Made by a program: the position numbers and the translations under genes. From contig NZ_JACLAF010000005.1 of NCBI RefSeq assembly GCF_015355625.1, positions 62,001-126,000 of the forward strand: a stretch of 64,000 nucleotides of DNA. The letters run 5' to 3'. The notes under the pieces are model-generated. The model ran no database searches, was not told where the DNA came from, and was given only the letters and a program-made list of their open reading frames with translations. The stretch is from Tamlana sp. I1. GTDB taxonomy: Bacteria > Bacteroidota > Bacteroidia > Flavobacteriales > Flavobacteriaceae. This document shows positions 1 to 6,982 of this stretch, piece by piece; the first letter of the stretch is position 1, and every line of letters begins with the position of its first letter.

Positions 1-2
1 TT

Positions 3-320
3 ACTTTGGTGAAGGATTTAGCAGATTTCAATAATCAAATACAAGGTGCCGATTGGCTAATTACTGGTGAAGGGAAGTTGGATGTTCAAACCTTGTCTGG
101 AAAGACGATTCGTGGCGTGCTCGATTCCGCGAAAGCGAAAAAAATAAAAGTCGCCGCATTATGTGGAGCCATCGATTTGGATGAAAATAAATTAAAAGAC
201 TTCGGAATAGATTACGCAGATGCCGTTTTAAACTACTCGGAAAATTTAAACGATGCCATGGAAAATGGTAAAGCGTATCTTGAAGAAATGGCTAAAGTAT
301 TTGCTGAAAAACACCTGTAA
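3..320 (+). CDS. glycerate kinase, C-terminal fragment
   Basis: Partial gene: about the last 105 codons lie in the window, the frame being open to the left edge, so the true start is upstream. The fragment matches the C-terminal part of type I (GarK/GlxK-like) glycerate kinases, cytoplasmic enzymes that phosphorylate glycerate with ATP. The recognisable block is ITGEGKLDVQTLSGK (about residues 19-33 of the fragment), the family's conserved glycine-rich motif, followed by an AALCGAI strand. The stop codon is one base away from the stop of the convergent DUF3098 gene. The TTG at position 6 is not taken as a start. Confidence 0.85.
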   Translation, partial: TLVKDLADFNNQIQGADWLITGEGKLDVQTLSGKTIRGVLDSAKAKKIKVAALCGAIDLDENKLKDFGIDYADAVLNYSENLNDAMENGKAYLEEMAKVFAEKHL

Positions 321-321
321 T

Positions 322-576
322 TTACTCTTTATCCGGATTTAAAAGAATGGCATAAATTTGAATTCCAAACCCGATAAGCACTAAAGTTGGTGCTAAACGA
401 ATACGTCGCCAGCTAAAAATTTCTGGATTAAAAACGTTGGGATCGTCGCTGCCACCGCCAGCCATTAAAATAAACCCAAGAGCGATAACGGCTAAACCAA
501 TAAACATGAATTTATAGTTTTTCTTTCCAAATACAAAAACTGGTTTTGTTGCTTCTTTTCGTTTTTTCTCTCCCAT
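322..576 (-). CDS. DUF3098 small membrane protein
   Basis: An 84-residue protein with a lysine-rich N-terminus, FVFGKKNYKFMFIGLAVIALGFILMAGG spanning a first membrane helix (about residues 22-41), a short GGSDDPNVFNPEIFSWRRI loop, and a second helix (about 61-80). This FGKxNY...LMxGG...FSxRRI pattern is the Bacteroidota family DUF3098, of unknown function. It is followed downstream by nothing on its own strand. Its upstream neighbour on the same strand is ftsX, 90 bp away, and in my recollection these two genes are commonly adjacent in Flavobacteriaceae, so co-transcription with ftsX is likely. Confidence 0.85.
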   Translation of the reverse strand: MGEKKRKEATKPVFVFGKKNYKFMFIGLAVIALGFILMAGGGSDDPNVFNPEIFSWRRIRLAPTLVLIGFGIQIYAILLNPDKE

Positions 577-666
577 AATTGTAATTCTGCCGAATATTTA
601 GTGCAAAGTAAAAGATTTATTTAAAATTAACGTGTTAATCTCTTTCTAATATTTTGCTTATCAGAT

Positions 667-1545
667 TTAATAATATAATTGATCGGTTTTTAAATTTAAG
701 AAACGCTGGGTTGCAAAATGGGTGCTAATCCAAGTGATTATAATGCCTAATCCGAAAATAAAAGCAAATAGCATAGCTACAAAAATAGGCTGCCCTAAGA
801 GGTTGAGTTCTATAAAGGTTTTGTTTAAATAGTAAAGTACTACGGCCATTCCTATAAGCGCTAAAATAGCACCAATAATACCTAGTTTTACACTTTGCCA
901 AACAAATGGTCGTCTAATAAATTGTTTGGTTGCGCCAACCATTTGCATGGTTTTAATAGTAAAACGCTTGGAGTAAACCGCTAATCTAATGGAACTGTTA
1001 ATTAATAATACAGCAATTAAGGTGAAAATACTACTAATAATGAGTACCCAAAAACTGATTTTTTTAACGTTATCGTTCATTAAATTAACCAAATCATTAT
1101 CGTAAGTTACCTCTTCTACGAAGTCTTTATTTAAAGCTTCGGCTGAAATTTTTTCAAGATGTTCCGAGGTCACATAATCGGCTTTGAGGTAAACATCTAT
1201 AGAGTTTTGTAATGGGTTATAGCCAACAAAATCCATAAAATCTTCGCCGTTTTCAGCCTTCATAAACTCGGCAGCTTCTTCTTTTGAAACGTATTTGGTG
1301 GTTTTAACATATTCGGCCATAGCCAAACTTTTCTCTAGTTGTTTGGTTTCAACATCTTTGGCAGTGTCTTTTAAATATATGGTAACTACCACTTGTTCTT
1401 TAAAGTGATCGGAAACCTTCTTCGCATTAAGGATCAACAAGCCTAGTAGACCTAATAAAAATAAAACCAGAGCAATACTTAAAACTACAGAAAAGTATGA
1501 GGAGATAAGTCTGCGTTTTTGGTGCCTTTCAAAAGATGAACTCAT
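667..1545 (-). CDS. ftsX: cell division protein FtsX
   Basis: A 292-residue protein with FtsX topology: a basic cytoplasmic N-terminus (SSFERHQKRR), one membrane helix (about residues 16-40), a periplasmic domain of roughly 120 residues with the expected VTIYLKD strand, and three C-terminal helices (about 165-188, 215-240 and 255-280). FtsX pairs with the ATPase FtsE at the inner membrane and controls septal peptidoglycan hydrolases. No ftsE is seen nearby, which is usual for this group. It is upstream of the DUF3098 gene on the same strand and probably shares a transcript with it. Confidence 0.9.
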   Translation of the reverse strand: MSSSFERHQKRRLISSYFSVVLSIALVLFLLGLLGLLILNAKKVSDHFKEQVVVTIYLKDTAKDVETKQLEKSLAMAEYVKTTKYVSKEEAAEFMKAENGEDFMDFVGYNPLQNSIDVYLKADYVTSEHLEKISAEALNKDFVEEVTYDNDLVNLMNDNVKKISFWVLIISSIFTLIAVLLINSSIRLAVYSKRFTIKTMQMVGATKQFIRRPFVWQSVKLGIIGAILALIGMAVVLYYLNKTFIELNLLGQPIFVAMLFAFIFGLGIIITWISTHFATQRFLNLKTDQLYY

Positions 1546-1644
1546 AGAAGAATTTGGATTAATGATGTAAAAATACTAAAGTATTATTAATCTGTATTTA
1601 TATAAACCAAAACAAATTAATAATGTTGTAAAACCATTAAATAA

Positions 1645-2562
1645 TTATGTGGTTGACTTCGTTTTTTTACTAATCAAATACACACCAATAATTACAAAAA
1701 GACAGGAAATTATCTTTACAATATTAATGTCTTCAGTATAAGTGTCGTTGTTAAAAAAGTGAGCTAACATCAAGACGATGGCAAAACTAACCGCAGGTTG
1801 TATATAGGTGTAACTTCCTGCCACCGATGGAGACACTTGGCGTAATGCATAGATGTTAAATAGAAAGGTTAAAAAGGTTGTAAACACGATAACATAGCCA
1901 ATAACCAGAAAGGTGTTTGTGGTAAAAAGGCTGTAATCTGTATTAAATACAGCATCGTTTAAACCAACTGGAAGCATAAACAGAAGTCCGAATAGAAACA
2001 CCCAACTAATAATGGTTATAAAATGGTATTTCTTCATCAATGGTTTTACAATTACTTGATAGAGCGAGAAGCATACTACATTTAGAAAAACAAAGAGGTT
2101 GCCTAAAAAACTACTAGTGCCTTCGGCTATTTGACCATACCAAACTAAACCAATAGCACCTATGGCACCAATACTTAAGCCTATGAGTTTGTTGGTTGTT
2201 GTTTTTTCTTTTAAGAAAATCATGCTCAAAATAAATACAACGGTAGGTGAGGAGGTCATGATTATCGACGTGTCGATAGGCGATGTAATACTCAGCCCTT
2301 CAAAGAAAAACAGTTGGTTACATGAGGCGCCAAAAAGTCCGCAAAGTACGAGTCGGAAAAAGTCTTTCTTTTCAACCTTTTCTTTAATAAATAATTTAAT
2401 GCACCAAAACAAAATGCCTGCTCCTAAAACACGAAATAACACAAAGGGTCTAGGGTCTAGTTTTTCGGGCATGATGCCTTTTGCAATAAAATGATTGGCG
2501 GCATAAATAACATGGGCGCCAAATAAGGCAAGATGGGCTTTTATAATGTTTGCTTTTATCAA
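1645..2562 (-). CDS. EamA/DMT family transporter
   Basis: A 305-residue membrane protein with about ten hydrophobic helices arranged as two EamA repeats (about residues 8-140 and 155-298), the drug/metabolite transporter fold. Typical elements are the SPTVVFILSMIFLKEK block at the end of the first repeat and YIQPAVSFAIVL in the second. The substrate cannot be read from the sequence; candidates are amino acids or related metabolites. A perfect minus-strand TAnnTTTG box lies about 40 bp upstream, suggesting that the gene has its own promoter. It is divergent from leuS. Confidence 0.85.
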   Translation of the reverse strand: MIKANIIKAHLALFGAHVIYAANHFIAKGIMPEKLDPRPFVLFRVLGAGILFWCIKLFIKEKVEKKDFFRLVLCGLFGASCNQLFFFEGLSITSPIDTSIIMTSSPTVVFILSMIFLKEKTTTNKLIGLSIGAIGAIGLVWYGQIAEGTSSFLGNLFVFLNVVCFSLYQVIVKPLMKKYHFITIISWVFLFGLLFMLPVGLNDAVFNTDYSLFTTNTFLVIGYVIVFTTFLTFLFNIYALRQVSPSVAGSYTYIQPAVSFAIVLMLAHFFNNDTYTEDINIVKIISCLFVIIGVYLISKKTKSTT

Positions 2563-2600
2563 AGAAATATGTGGTTTTAGGGAGTAATTGAATAGCGTGC

Positions 2601-2608
2601 CAAAAGTA
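2601..2608 (-). promoter_or_regulatory. -7 promoter box for the EamA transporter gene
   Basis: On the minus strand this reads TACTTTTG, a perfect match to the Bacteroidota -7 element TAnnTTTG, 38 bp upstream of the start codon at 2562. No convincing -33 TTG was found, so this rests on the -7 motif and position alone. Confidence 0.5.
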
Positions 2609-2679
2609 ATTCTATTAATTTAAATGATTAAGGAAAGTCATTTTTTATTCATTAAGACCTCCTGTTTCTAATTAAAACG

Positions 2680-2687
2680 TAAATTTG
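2680..2687 (+). promoter_or_regulatory. -7 promoter box for leuS
   Basis: TAAATTTG matches the TAnnTTTG consensus exactly. Transcription should begin a few bases after it, giving a leader of about 15-20 nt before the ATG codons at 2706 and 2712. The TTG codon at 2685 lies inside the box and therefore cannot be the translation start. Confidence 0.6.
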
Positions 2688-2711
2688 CAACTTCTTAAAA
2701 TAAGGATGATA

Positions 2712-5573
2712 ATGACGTATAATTTCAACGAAATCGATGCCAAGTGGCAAAAATATTGGGCCGAAAACCAAACGTTTAAAGCCGAAAATAATAGTGACAA
2801 ACCAAAGTATTATGTTTTGGACATGTTTCCTTACCCTAGTGGTGCTGGATTGCATGTTGGGCATCCATTAGGTTATATCGCTTCCGATATTTATGCGCGT
2901 TACAAACGTCATCAAGGATTTAACGTTTTACATCCGCAAGGTTACGATAGTTTTGGTTTGCCTGCCGAGCAATATGCTATTCAAACAGGGCAACACCCAG
3001 CTATTACTACTGCTGAAAACATAAAAACGTATAGAAGGCAATTAGATCAAATAGGATTTTCATTCGATTGGTCGCGTGAAGTGAGAACTTCCGATCCGAG
3101 TTACTATAAATGGACCCAGTGGATTTTTATCCAATTGTTTGAATCGTGGTATTGTAAGCGTGAAAATAAAGCTTTTGCTATTTCCGATTTGATAAAAGTG
3201 TTTGCTGGAGAAGGTAACAAAAATGTTGAAGCTGTTTGTGATGATAACGCAGGAGTTTTTACTGATGAAGAGTGGAATTCATATTCTAAGAAAGAGCAAG
3301 AAGAAATTTTATTACAATATAGATTAACCTATTTAGCTGAAACTGAAGTAAACTGGTGCCCTGCATTAGGTACTGTTTTAGCTAACGATGAGATTGTAAA
3401 CGGTGTTTCCGAACGTGGTGGACATACGGTGATTCGTAAAAAAATGACCCAATGGAGTATGCGGATTTCTGCTTATGCCGAGCGTTTACTACAAGGTTTA
3501 GAAACAATTGATTGGACCGATTCTTTAAAGGAGAGTCAGCGTAACTGGATAGGGAAATCGGTTGGAGCGAGTGTTTCCTTTAACGTGTTACCAACAACCA
3601 ATAACCAAAAACCAGCAACCATATCTGTATTCACAACGCGTCCTGATACCATTTTTGGAGTAAGTTTTATGACTTTAGCGCCAGAGCATGAATTGGTATC
3701 ACAAATAACCACGCCCGAGCAAAAGGAAGAAGTAGAAGCCTATATTTTAGCGACTGCTAAACGTAGTGAGCGTGATAGAATGGCTGATGTAAAAACCATT
3801 TCTGGTGCTTTTACTGGCGCTTACGCGGAACACCCTTTTACAAAAGAGCCGATTCCAGTTTGGATTGGTGATTACGTTTTAGCTGGCTACGGTACAGGAG
3901 CTGTTATGTCGGTGCCATGTGGTGACCAACGTGATTACGATTTTGCGAAGCATTTTAATATTCCGATTCCGAATATTTTTGAAGGTGTCGATATTTCTGA
4001 AGAAGCTTTTTCAGATAAAGATAAAACAGTAATTGCTCATAGTGATTTCCTTAACGGGATGAACTATAAAAAAGCTACCAAACGCGCCATTTACGAATTG
4101 GAACAATTAGGCGTTGGCGAAGGAAAAACCAATTACCGTTTACGTGATGCGGTATTTTCACGTCAGCGTTATTGGGGTGAGCCGTTTCCTGTGTATTATG
4201 ATGAGGATGGCATGCCAAAAATGATAGACACCAAGTTTCTGCCTATAGAATTACCTGAAGTTGAAAAGTACTTGCCTACAGAAACTGGCGAGCCACCATT
4301 GGGTAACGCTTTAAAATGGCATTGGTTACAATATGGTGATGAGGCTAAAATAGTTTCTAAAGAGGAGTTTGAGAATTCCTCCCCTTCGGGGAGGCTAGGA
4401 GGGGCCTTAGAACTGAACACCATGCCAGGTTGGGCAGGGAGTTCTTGGTACTTTAACCGCTACATGGATCCAACCAACACTGACGAATTTGCTAGTCAAG
4501 AAGCCTTGAATTATTGGAAAGATGTTGATTTGTACATTGGTGGAAGTGAGCATGCAACCGGACACTTATTGTATTCGCGTTTCTGGCAAAAATTCCTGTT
4601 CGATAAAGGCGTTGTGCCTGTTGATGAGTTTGCTAAAAAACTGATTAATCAAGGGATGATTTTAGGAACAAGTGCTTTTGTTTATAGAGAAGAAGGAACG
4701 AACACCTATTATTCAGCGGGATTAGCAAAAGACAAAAATGTGCAACCTATTCACGTGAAAGTAAAATATATAAATGCTTCCAATGAATTGGATATTGAAG
4801 GTTTAAAAAATGATAGTGAGTTTGGTGAAGATTATAAAGATGCCGAATTCATTCTAGAAAATGGTGTTTACAAAGTAGGTCGCGATGTGGAAAAAATGTC
4901 CAAATCGAAATACAACGTCGTAAATCCAGATGATATTGTTGCCGAATATGGTGCCGATAGTTTAAGACTTTACGAAATGTTCCTTGGACCATTAGAGCAA
5001 TACAAACCATGGAATACAGCTGGTATTACAGGGGTGCATAACTTCCTTAAAAAACTATGGAAATTGTATGCCGATGATAACGGTTTAAAGGTAAACGACG
5101 CTCCTGCAACTAAAGATGCTTTAAAAACATTACATAAAACGATTAAGAAAGTTCAAGAAGATATTGAGAACTTTTCGTTTAATACGTCGGTATCAACTTT
5201 TATGATTGCGGTGAACGAATTAAGTACTCAAAAATGTACTAGTAAAGATGTTTTAGAACCTTTATTGGTTTTAATTTCGCCGTATGCACCACATATTGCT
5301 GAAGAATTATGGAGTCAGTTAGGTCATGAAACGTCAATTTCGACAGCTGCTTTCCCAGAATTTGATGCTAGTCATTTGGTTGAAAGTGCTAAAAATTACC
5401 CGATTTCATTTAATGGTAAAATGCGATTTACTTTAGAGTTACCTCTAGATATGAGTAAAGAGGATATCGAAAAAACAGTCATGGCTCACGAAAAAACACA
5501 GGAACAATTACAAGGTAGAACGCCTAAAAAAGTGATTGTGGTGCCTGGAAAGATTGTGAATATTGTAGGGTAG
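2712..5573 (+). CDS. leuS: leucyl-tRNA synthetase
   Basis: Class I synthetase that charges tRNA-Leu and edits mischarged products. Visible landmarks are the HIGH-type motif in SGAGLHVGHPLGY (near residue 45), the editing-domain threonine-rich motif VFTTRPDTIFG (near residue 309), the LNTMPGWAGSSWYF core block (near 570) and KMSKS (near 725), followed by the anticodon-binding domain. At about 953 residues it is longer than most bacterial LeuS. Part of the excess comes from an insert near residue 155-210 that I recall as common in Bacteroidota. Two shorter inserts, LPTTNNQKPAT before the editing motif and NSSPSGRLGGA before LNTMPGW, are encoded by repeat-like DNA (see separate entries). Start: ATG at 2712 (MTYNFNEIDAKWQ); ATG at 2706 is the alternative. 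Monocistronic by position. Confidence 0.95.
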   Translation: MTYNFNEIDAKWQKYWAENQTFKAENNSDKPKYYVLDMFPYPSGAGLHVGHPLGYIASDIYARYKRHQGFNVLHPQGYDSFGLPAEQYAIQTGQHPAITTAENIKTYRRQLDQIGFSFDWSREVRTSDPSYYKWTQWIFIQLFESWYCKRENKAFAISDLIKVFAGEGNKNVEAVCDDNAGVFTDEEWNSYSKKEQEEILLQYRLTYLAETEVNWCPALGTVLANDEIVNGVSERGGHTVIRKKMTQWSMRISAYAERLLQGLETIDWTDSLKESQRNWIGKSVGASVSFNVLPTTNNQKPATISVFTTRPDTIFGVSFMTLAPEHELVSQITTPEQKEEVEAYILATAKRSERDRMADVKTISGAFTGAYAEHPFTKEPIPVWIGDYVLAGYGTGAVMSVPCGDQRDYDFAKHFNIPIPNIFEGVDISEEAFSDKDKTVIAHSDFLNGMNYKKATKRAIYELEQLGVGEGKTNYRLRDAVFSRQRYWGEPFPVYYDEDGMPKMIDTKFLPIELPEVEKYLPTETGEPPLGNALKWHWLQYGDEAKIVSKEEFENSSPSGRLGGALELNTMPGWAGSSWYFNRYMDPTNTDEFASQEALNYWKDVDLYIGGSEHATGHLLYSRFWQKFLFDKGVVPVDEFAKKLINQGMILGTSAFVYREEGTNTYYSAGLAKDKNVQPIHVKVKYINASNELDIEGLKNDSEFGEDYKDAEFILENGVYKVGRDVEKMSKSKYNVVNPDDIVAEYGADSLRLYEMFLGPLEQYKPWNTAGITGVHNFLKKLWKLYADDNGLKVNDAPATKDALKTLHKTIKKVQEDIENFSFNTSVSTFMIAVNELSTQKCTSKDVLEPLLVLISPYAPHIAEELWSQLGHETSISTAAFPEFDASHLVESAKNYPISFNGKMRFTLELPLDMSKEDIEKTVMAHEKTQEQLQGRTPKKVIVVPGKIVNIVG
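3597..3620 (+). repeat. in-frame AC-rich repeat inside leuS
   Basis: A 24-bp low-complexity block built from accaataacc-like units lies inside leuS and encodes TTNNQKPAT just before the VFTTRPDTIFG editing motif. It matches the block at 6691-6714, in the intergenic RNA-like element, at 22 of 24 positions. The similarity between a coding and a noncoding site is seen directly; that the leuS copy was inserted is an inference. Confidence 0.65.
4378..4404 (+). repeat. GC-rich palindromic (REP-like) element inside leuS
   Basis: The sequence CCTCCCC-TTC-GGGGAGG forms a 7-bp perfect stem with a 3-nt loop and is followed by CTAGGAGGGG. It is strikingly GC-rich against its AT-rich surroundings. It is translated in frame as SSPSGRLGG. 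The element at 52402-52428, between etfB and etfA, has the same layout: pyrimidine block, TTC, G-rich block, YTAGG, G-rich block. This marks it as a dispersed repeat family. Confidence 0.7.
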
Positions 5574-5576
5574 GTT

Positions 5577-5633
5577 GAAGTTAGATATTAGATATTAAAA
5601 GTTAAAAGTTAGAAGTTAAAAGTGAAAAGTTGA
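5577..5633 (+). repeat. short tandem low-complexity repeat
   Basis: Units resembling gttaaaa / gttagaa / agatatta are repeated with a period of about 7-8 bp immediately after the leuS stop codon. Such gttagaagtta-like tracts are, in my experience, dispersed in Flavobacteriaceae genomes. No function can be read from it. Confidence 0.55.
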
Positions 5634-5679
5634 CTTTTTCATTTGTATTGTTGAACTAACGAACCTGAAGTCGATGGCT

Positions 5680-5780
5680 TCTCGATACAATTTCGAAGAA
5701 AAATCGAAATCACTCGAAGAGACAAAAATATAGTTTTATGTCTGTTCGAGTGATGCGACGGTAGGAGCATTGTATCGAGA
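5680..5780. repeat. 101-bp hairpin (MITE/REP-like) element
   Basis: The outer arms TCTCGATACAAT (5680-5691) and ATTGTATCGAGA (5769-5780) are perfectly complementary over 12 bp. An inner hairpin pairs CACTCGAA (5711-5718) with TTCGAGTG (5745-5752) and AGACA (5720-5724) with TGTCT (5739-5743), leaving a short A/T loop. The whole folds into a long cruciform-capable structure with no coding content. It looks like a non-autonomous dispersed palindromic element; no transposase is nearby. Confidence 0.7.
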
Positions 5781-5815
5781 ACTTGTTTTCTTAAATAGGC
5801 ATAATTAGAATATAA

Positions 5816-5851
5816 AAGCATCATATCCATATTTATTTTGGTATGATGCTT
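5816..5851. repeat. intergenic hairpin
   Basis: AAGCATCATA (5816-5825) pairs with TATGATGCTT (5842-5851) over 10 bp, with an extra CCA/TGG pairing inside. It lies 240 bp after leuS and lacks a clear T-run, so it may be a 3' end stabiliser or weak terminator. Confidence 0.5.
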
Positions 5852-5877
5852 GTAATCTTTGAAACTGAAATATATTT

Positions 5878-5923
5878 AAAAACACCAAACCCGAAGTCAG
5901 AGGACTACGGGTTTGGTGTTTTT
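5878..5923. terminator. bidirectional intrinsic terminator
   Basis: A 16-bp stem runs from AAAAACACCAAACCCG (5878-5893) to its complement (5908-5923), with an inner AGTC/GACT pairing. T-runs on both strands allow it to stop transcription from the leuS side and from the beta-barrel gene that ends at 5934. Confidence 0.85.
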
Positions 5924-5933
5924 ATGATGTTGT

Positions 5934-6488
5934 TTAATTGAAGAAATAACCAATGGAGAGTTGGAGAGCTCCTATTCTATTTTTATCTGTTGCACCATCG
6001 ATGTTATTAATGTTGGATAAGCCAAAATTGTATCGAGCTCCAAAATTAATGCCGTTGTTTAACTTGTAGCCTACACCAGTAGTTATACCAAAATCTACAT
6101 TATTGTATGCGTCTTTAACATCAAGGTCTTCATTTTTTGCAGAAAGCAAAAAACCTATTTGTGGCCCTGCTTCAAGACTCAAACCTTTTATAATATAATA
6201 TTTTGCTATTAGCGGAATGTTTAGATAGTTTAACGCTGTAGTATTGTCGTCGATGCTAAATCCAGTTCCAGAAAATATGATTTCAGGTTGAACCGATAAT
6301 TTTTCAGAAACCGGAATTTCTACCATACCCCCAATATTAAAAGCTGTAACCATATCGATGTTTTCCGTGTGGTCTCCAGAAATTGTGGCGAAATTAAGTC
6401 CGCCCTTTACACCAAATTGAATGTCTTGCGCGTTCAGATTTGTAACACCTAGAAGGATAATTGCAGTAACTAATAATAGTTTTTTCAT
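5934..6488 (-). CDS. outer membrane beta-barrel (PorT-like) protein
   Basis: A 184-residue exported protein. Residues 1-20 are a signal peptide (MKKLLLVTAIILLGVTNLNA, then Q). The mature part is a series of short amphipathic strands rich in glycine and aromatic residues, opening with IQFGVKGGLNFATISGD and closing with ALQLSIGYFFN; the C-terminal aromatic residue suits recognition by the outer-membrane assembly machinery. This is the PF13568-like 'outer membrane beta-barrel' family that is abundant in Bacteroidota. The function of this copy is unknown. It stands alone between the repeat-rich interval and an intergenic RNA-like element. Confidence 0.8.
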   Translation of the reverse strand: MKKLLLVTAIILLGVTNLNAQDIQFGVKGGLNFATISGDHTENIDMVTAFNIGGMVEIPVSEKLSVQPEIIFSGTGFSIDDNTTALNYLNIPLIAKYYIIKGLSLEAGPQIGFLLSAKNEDLDVKDAYNNVDFGITTGVGYKLNNGINFGARYNFGLSNINNIDGATDKNRIGALQLSIGYFFN

Positions 6489-6689
6489 GATTTAAAAGTT
6501 TGATTTATTTTATTCAAAACAAAGTCTTTTAGCAATGTAATCAGCTCTAGTTGGGATAGTATTAACCTTTTTAACCAATTTTAACAAGAAGTTATAATTA
6601 ATGGGTAATGAGATTTTTGTTTTGTGTAATAATGTAATTTTCAATAGCAGGTGTTCGCGTTAAGGATAGCAGTGGAAATCCTTTTTTAT

Positions 6690-6723
6690 AACCAATAACT
6701 AAAAACCACCAACCAATAACCAA
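6690..6723 (+). repeat. AC-rich repeat in the loop of the RNA-like element
   Basis: Accaataacy-like units fill exactly the terminal loop of the internal hairpin. Positions 6691-6714 match the leuS internal repeat at 3597-3620 in 22 of 24 bases, so the same repeat family occupies a coding and a noncoding site. Confidence 0.65.
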
Positions 6724-6764
6724 ATAAAAAAGATTGTAACGGATAGCCTGACCCTTGTGGTAAC

Positions 6765-6782
6765 CTGCCTGCCGGCAGGCAG
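6765..6782. repeat. 18-nt perfect palindrome within the RNA-like element
   Basis: CTGCCTGCCGGCAGGCAG is a perfect palindrome, extendable to 20 nt with the flanking C and G. It is very GC-rich against the background. It lies between TAAC and GCG, the two halves of the 3' strand of the element's closing helix. Confidence 0.8.
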
Positions 6783-6937
6783 GCGCTCAAAAAAACATTC
6801 AAGAAATTTAAATATGGAATGTGTAATAAATTCCTAGTAAATCAGTATGTTTTATGTAATTCTTAACAAAACGTTAAATTTGTTATTGAATTTTTAAGAA
6901 AAATTAGATTTTTCAAAATTTACTCAATCATTTACTT

Positions 6938-6945
6938 TAATTTTG
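6938..6945 (+). promoter_or_regulatory. -7 promoter box for ald
   Basis: TAATTTTG is a perfect TAnnTTTG match 37 bp upstream of the ald ATG, implying a leader of roughly 33 nt. No clear -33 TTG was found. Confidence 0.55.
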
Positions 6946-6982
6946 CTTGGTACTAAATACTAACTTTTAAAATAATGCGCTT

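Larger units (their letters stand above)
5574..5933. other. gene-free, repeat-rich interval between leuS and the beta-barrel gene
   Basis: About 360 bp without a credible gene. In order it holds a tandem A/G/T-rich repeat (5577-5633), a 101-bp inverted-repeat element (5680-5780), a 10-bp-stem hairpin (5816-5851) and a strong bidirectional terminator (5878-5923). A 63-codon minus-strand frame crosses the hairpin element but shows no protein signature. Confidence 0.8.
6656..6785 (+). ncRNA. structured RNA-like element, possibly Flavo-1 type, carrying two repeat insertions
   Basis: Closing helix: CGCGTTA (6656-6662) is complementary to TAAC (6761-6764) joined to GCG (6783-6785), i.e. a 7-bp helix split by an 18-nt palindrome. 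An internal hairpin pairs AATCCTTTTTTAT (6677-6689) with ATAAAAAAGATT (6724-6735) over 12 bp with one bulged C. GGATAGC occurs twice, at 6664-6670 and 6741-6747. The layout and the GGATAGC...CCTGACCCTTGTGG text resemble my recollection of the Flavobacteria-specific Flavo-1 RNA motif. The base pairing is seen directly; the name is from memory and unverified. Transcription and strand are inferred. Confidence 0.5.
6489..6982. other. 494-bp intergenic interval with an RNA-like element and the ald promoter
   Basis: No coding region is supported. The interval contains the structured element at 6656-6785, with two repeats inside it, and a -7 box for ald at 6938-6945. The remainder (6489-6650 and 6790-6930) is AT-rich DNA in which I see no further feature. 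Confidence 0.75.

Noticed and set aside
2685-2711. Upstream TTG start for leuS
   Set aside because: The codon lies inside the -7 promoter box and could not be transcribed from it.
5577-5633. Possible CRISPR-like direct repeats
   Set aside because: The period is only 7-8 bp, there are no unique spacers and no cas genes.
5639-5830. 63-codon minus-strand reading frame across the hairpin element
   Set aside because: It merely reads through the inverted repeats; there is no protein signature, promoter or coding bias.
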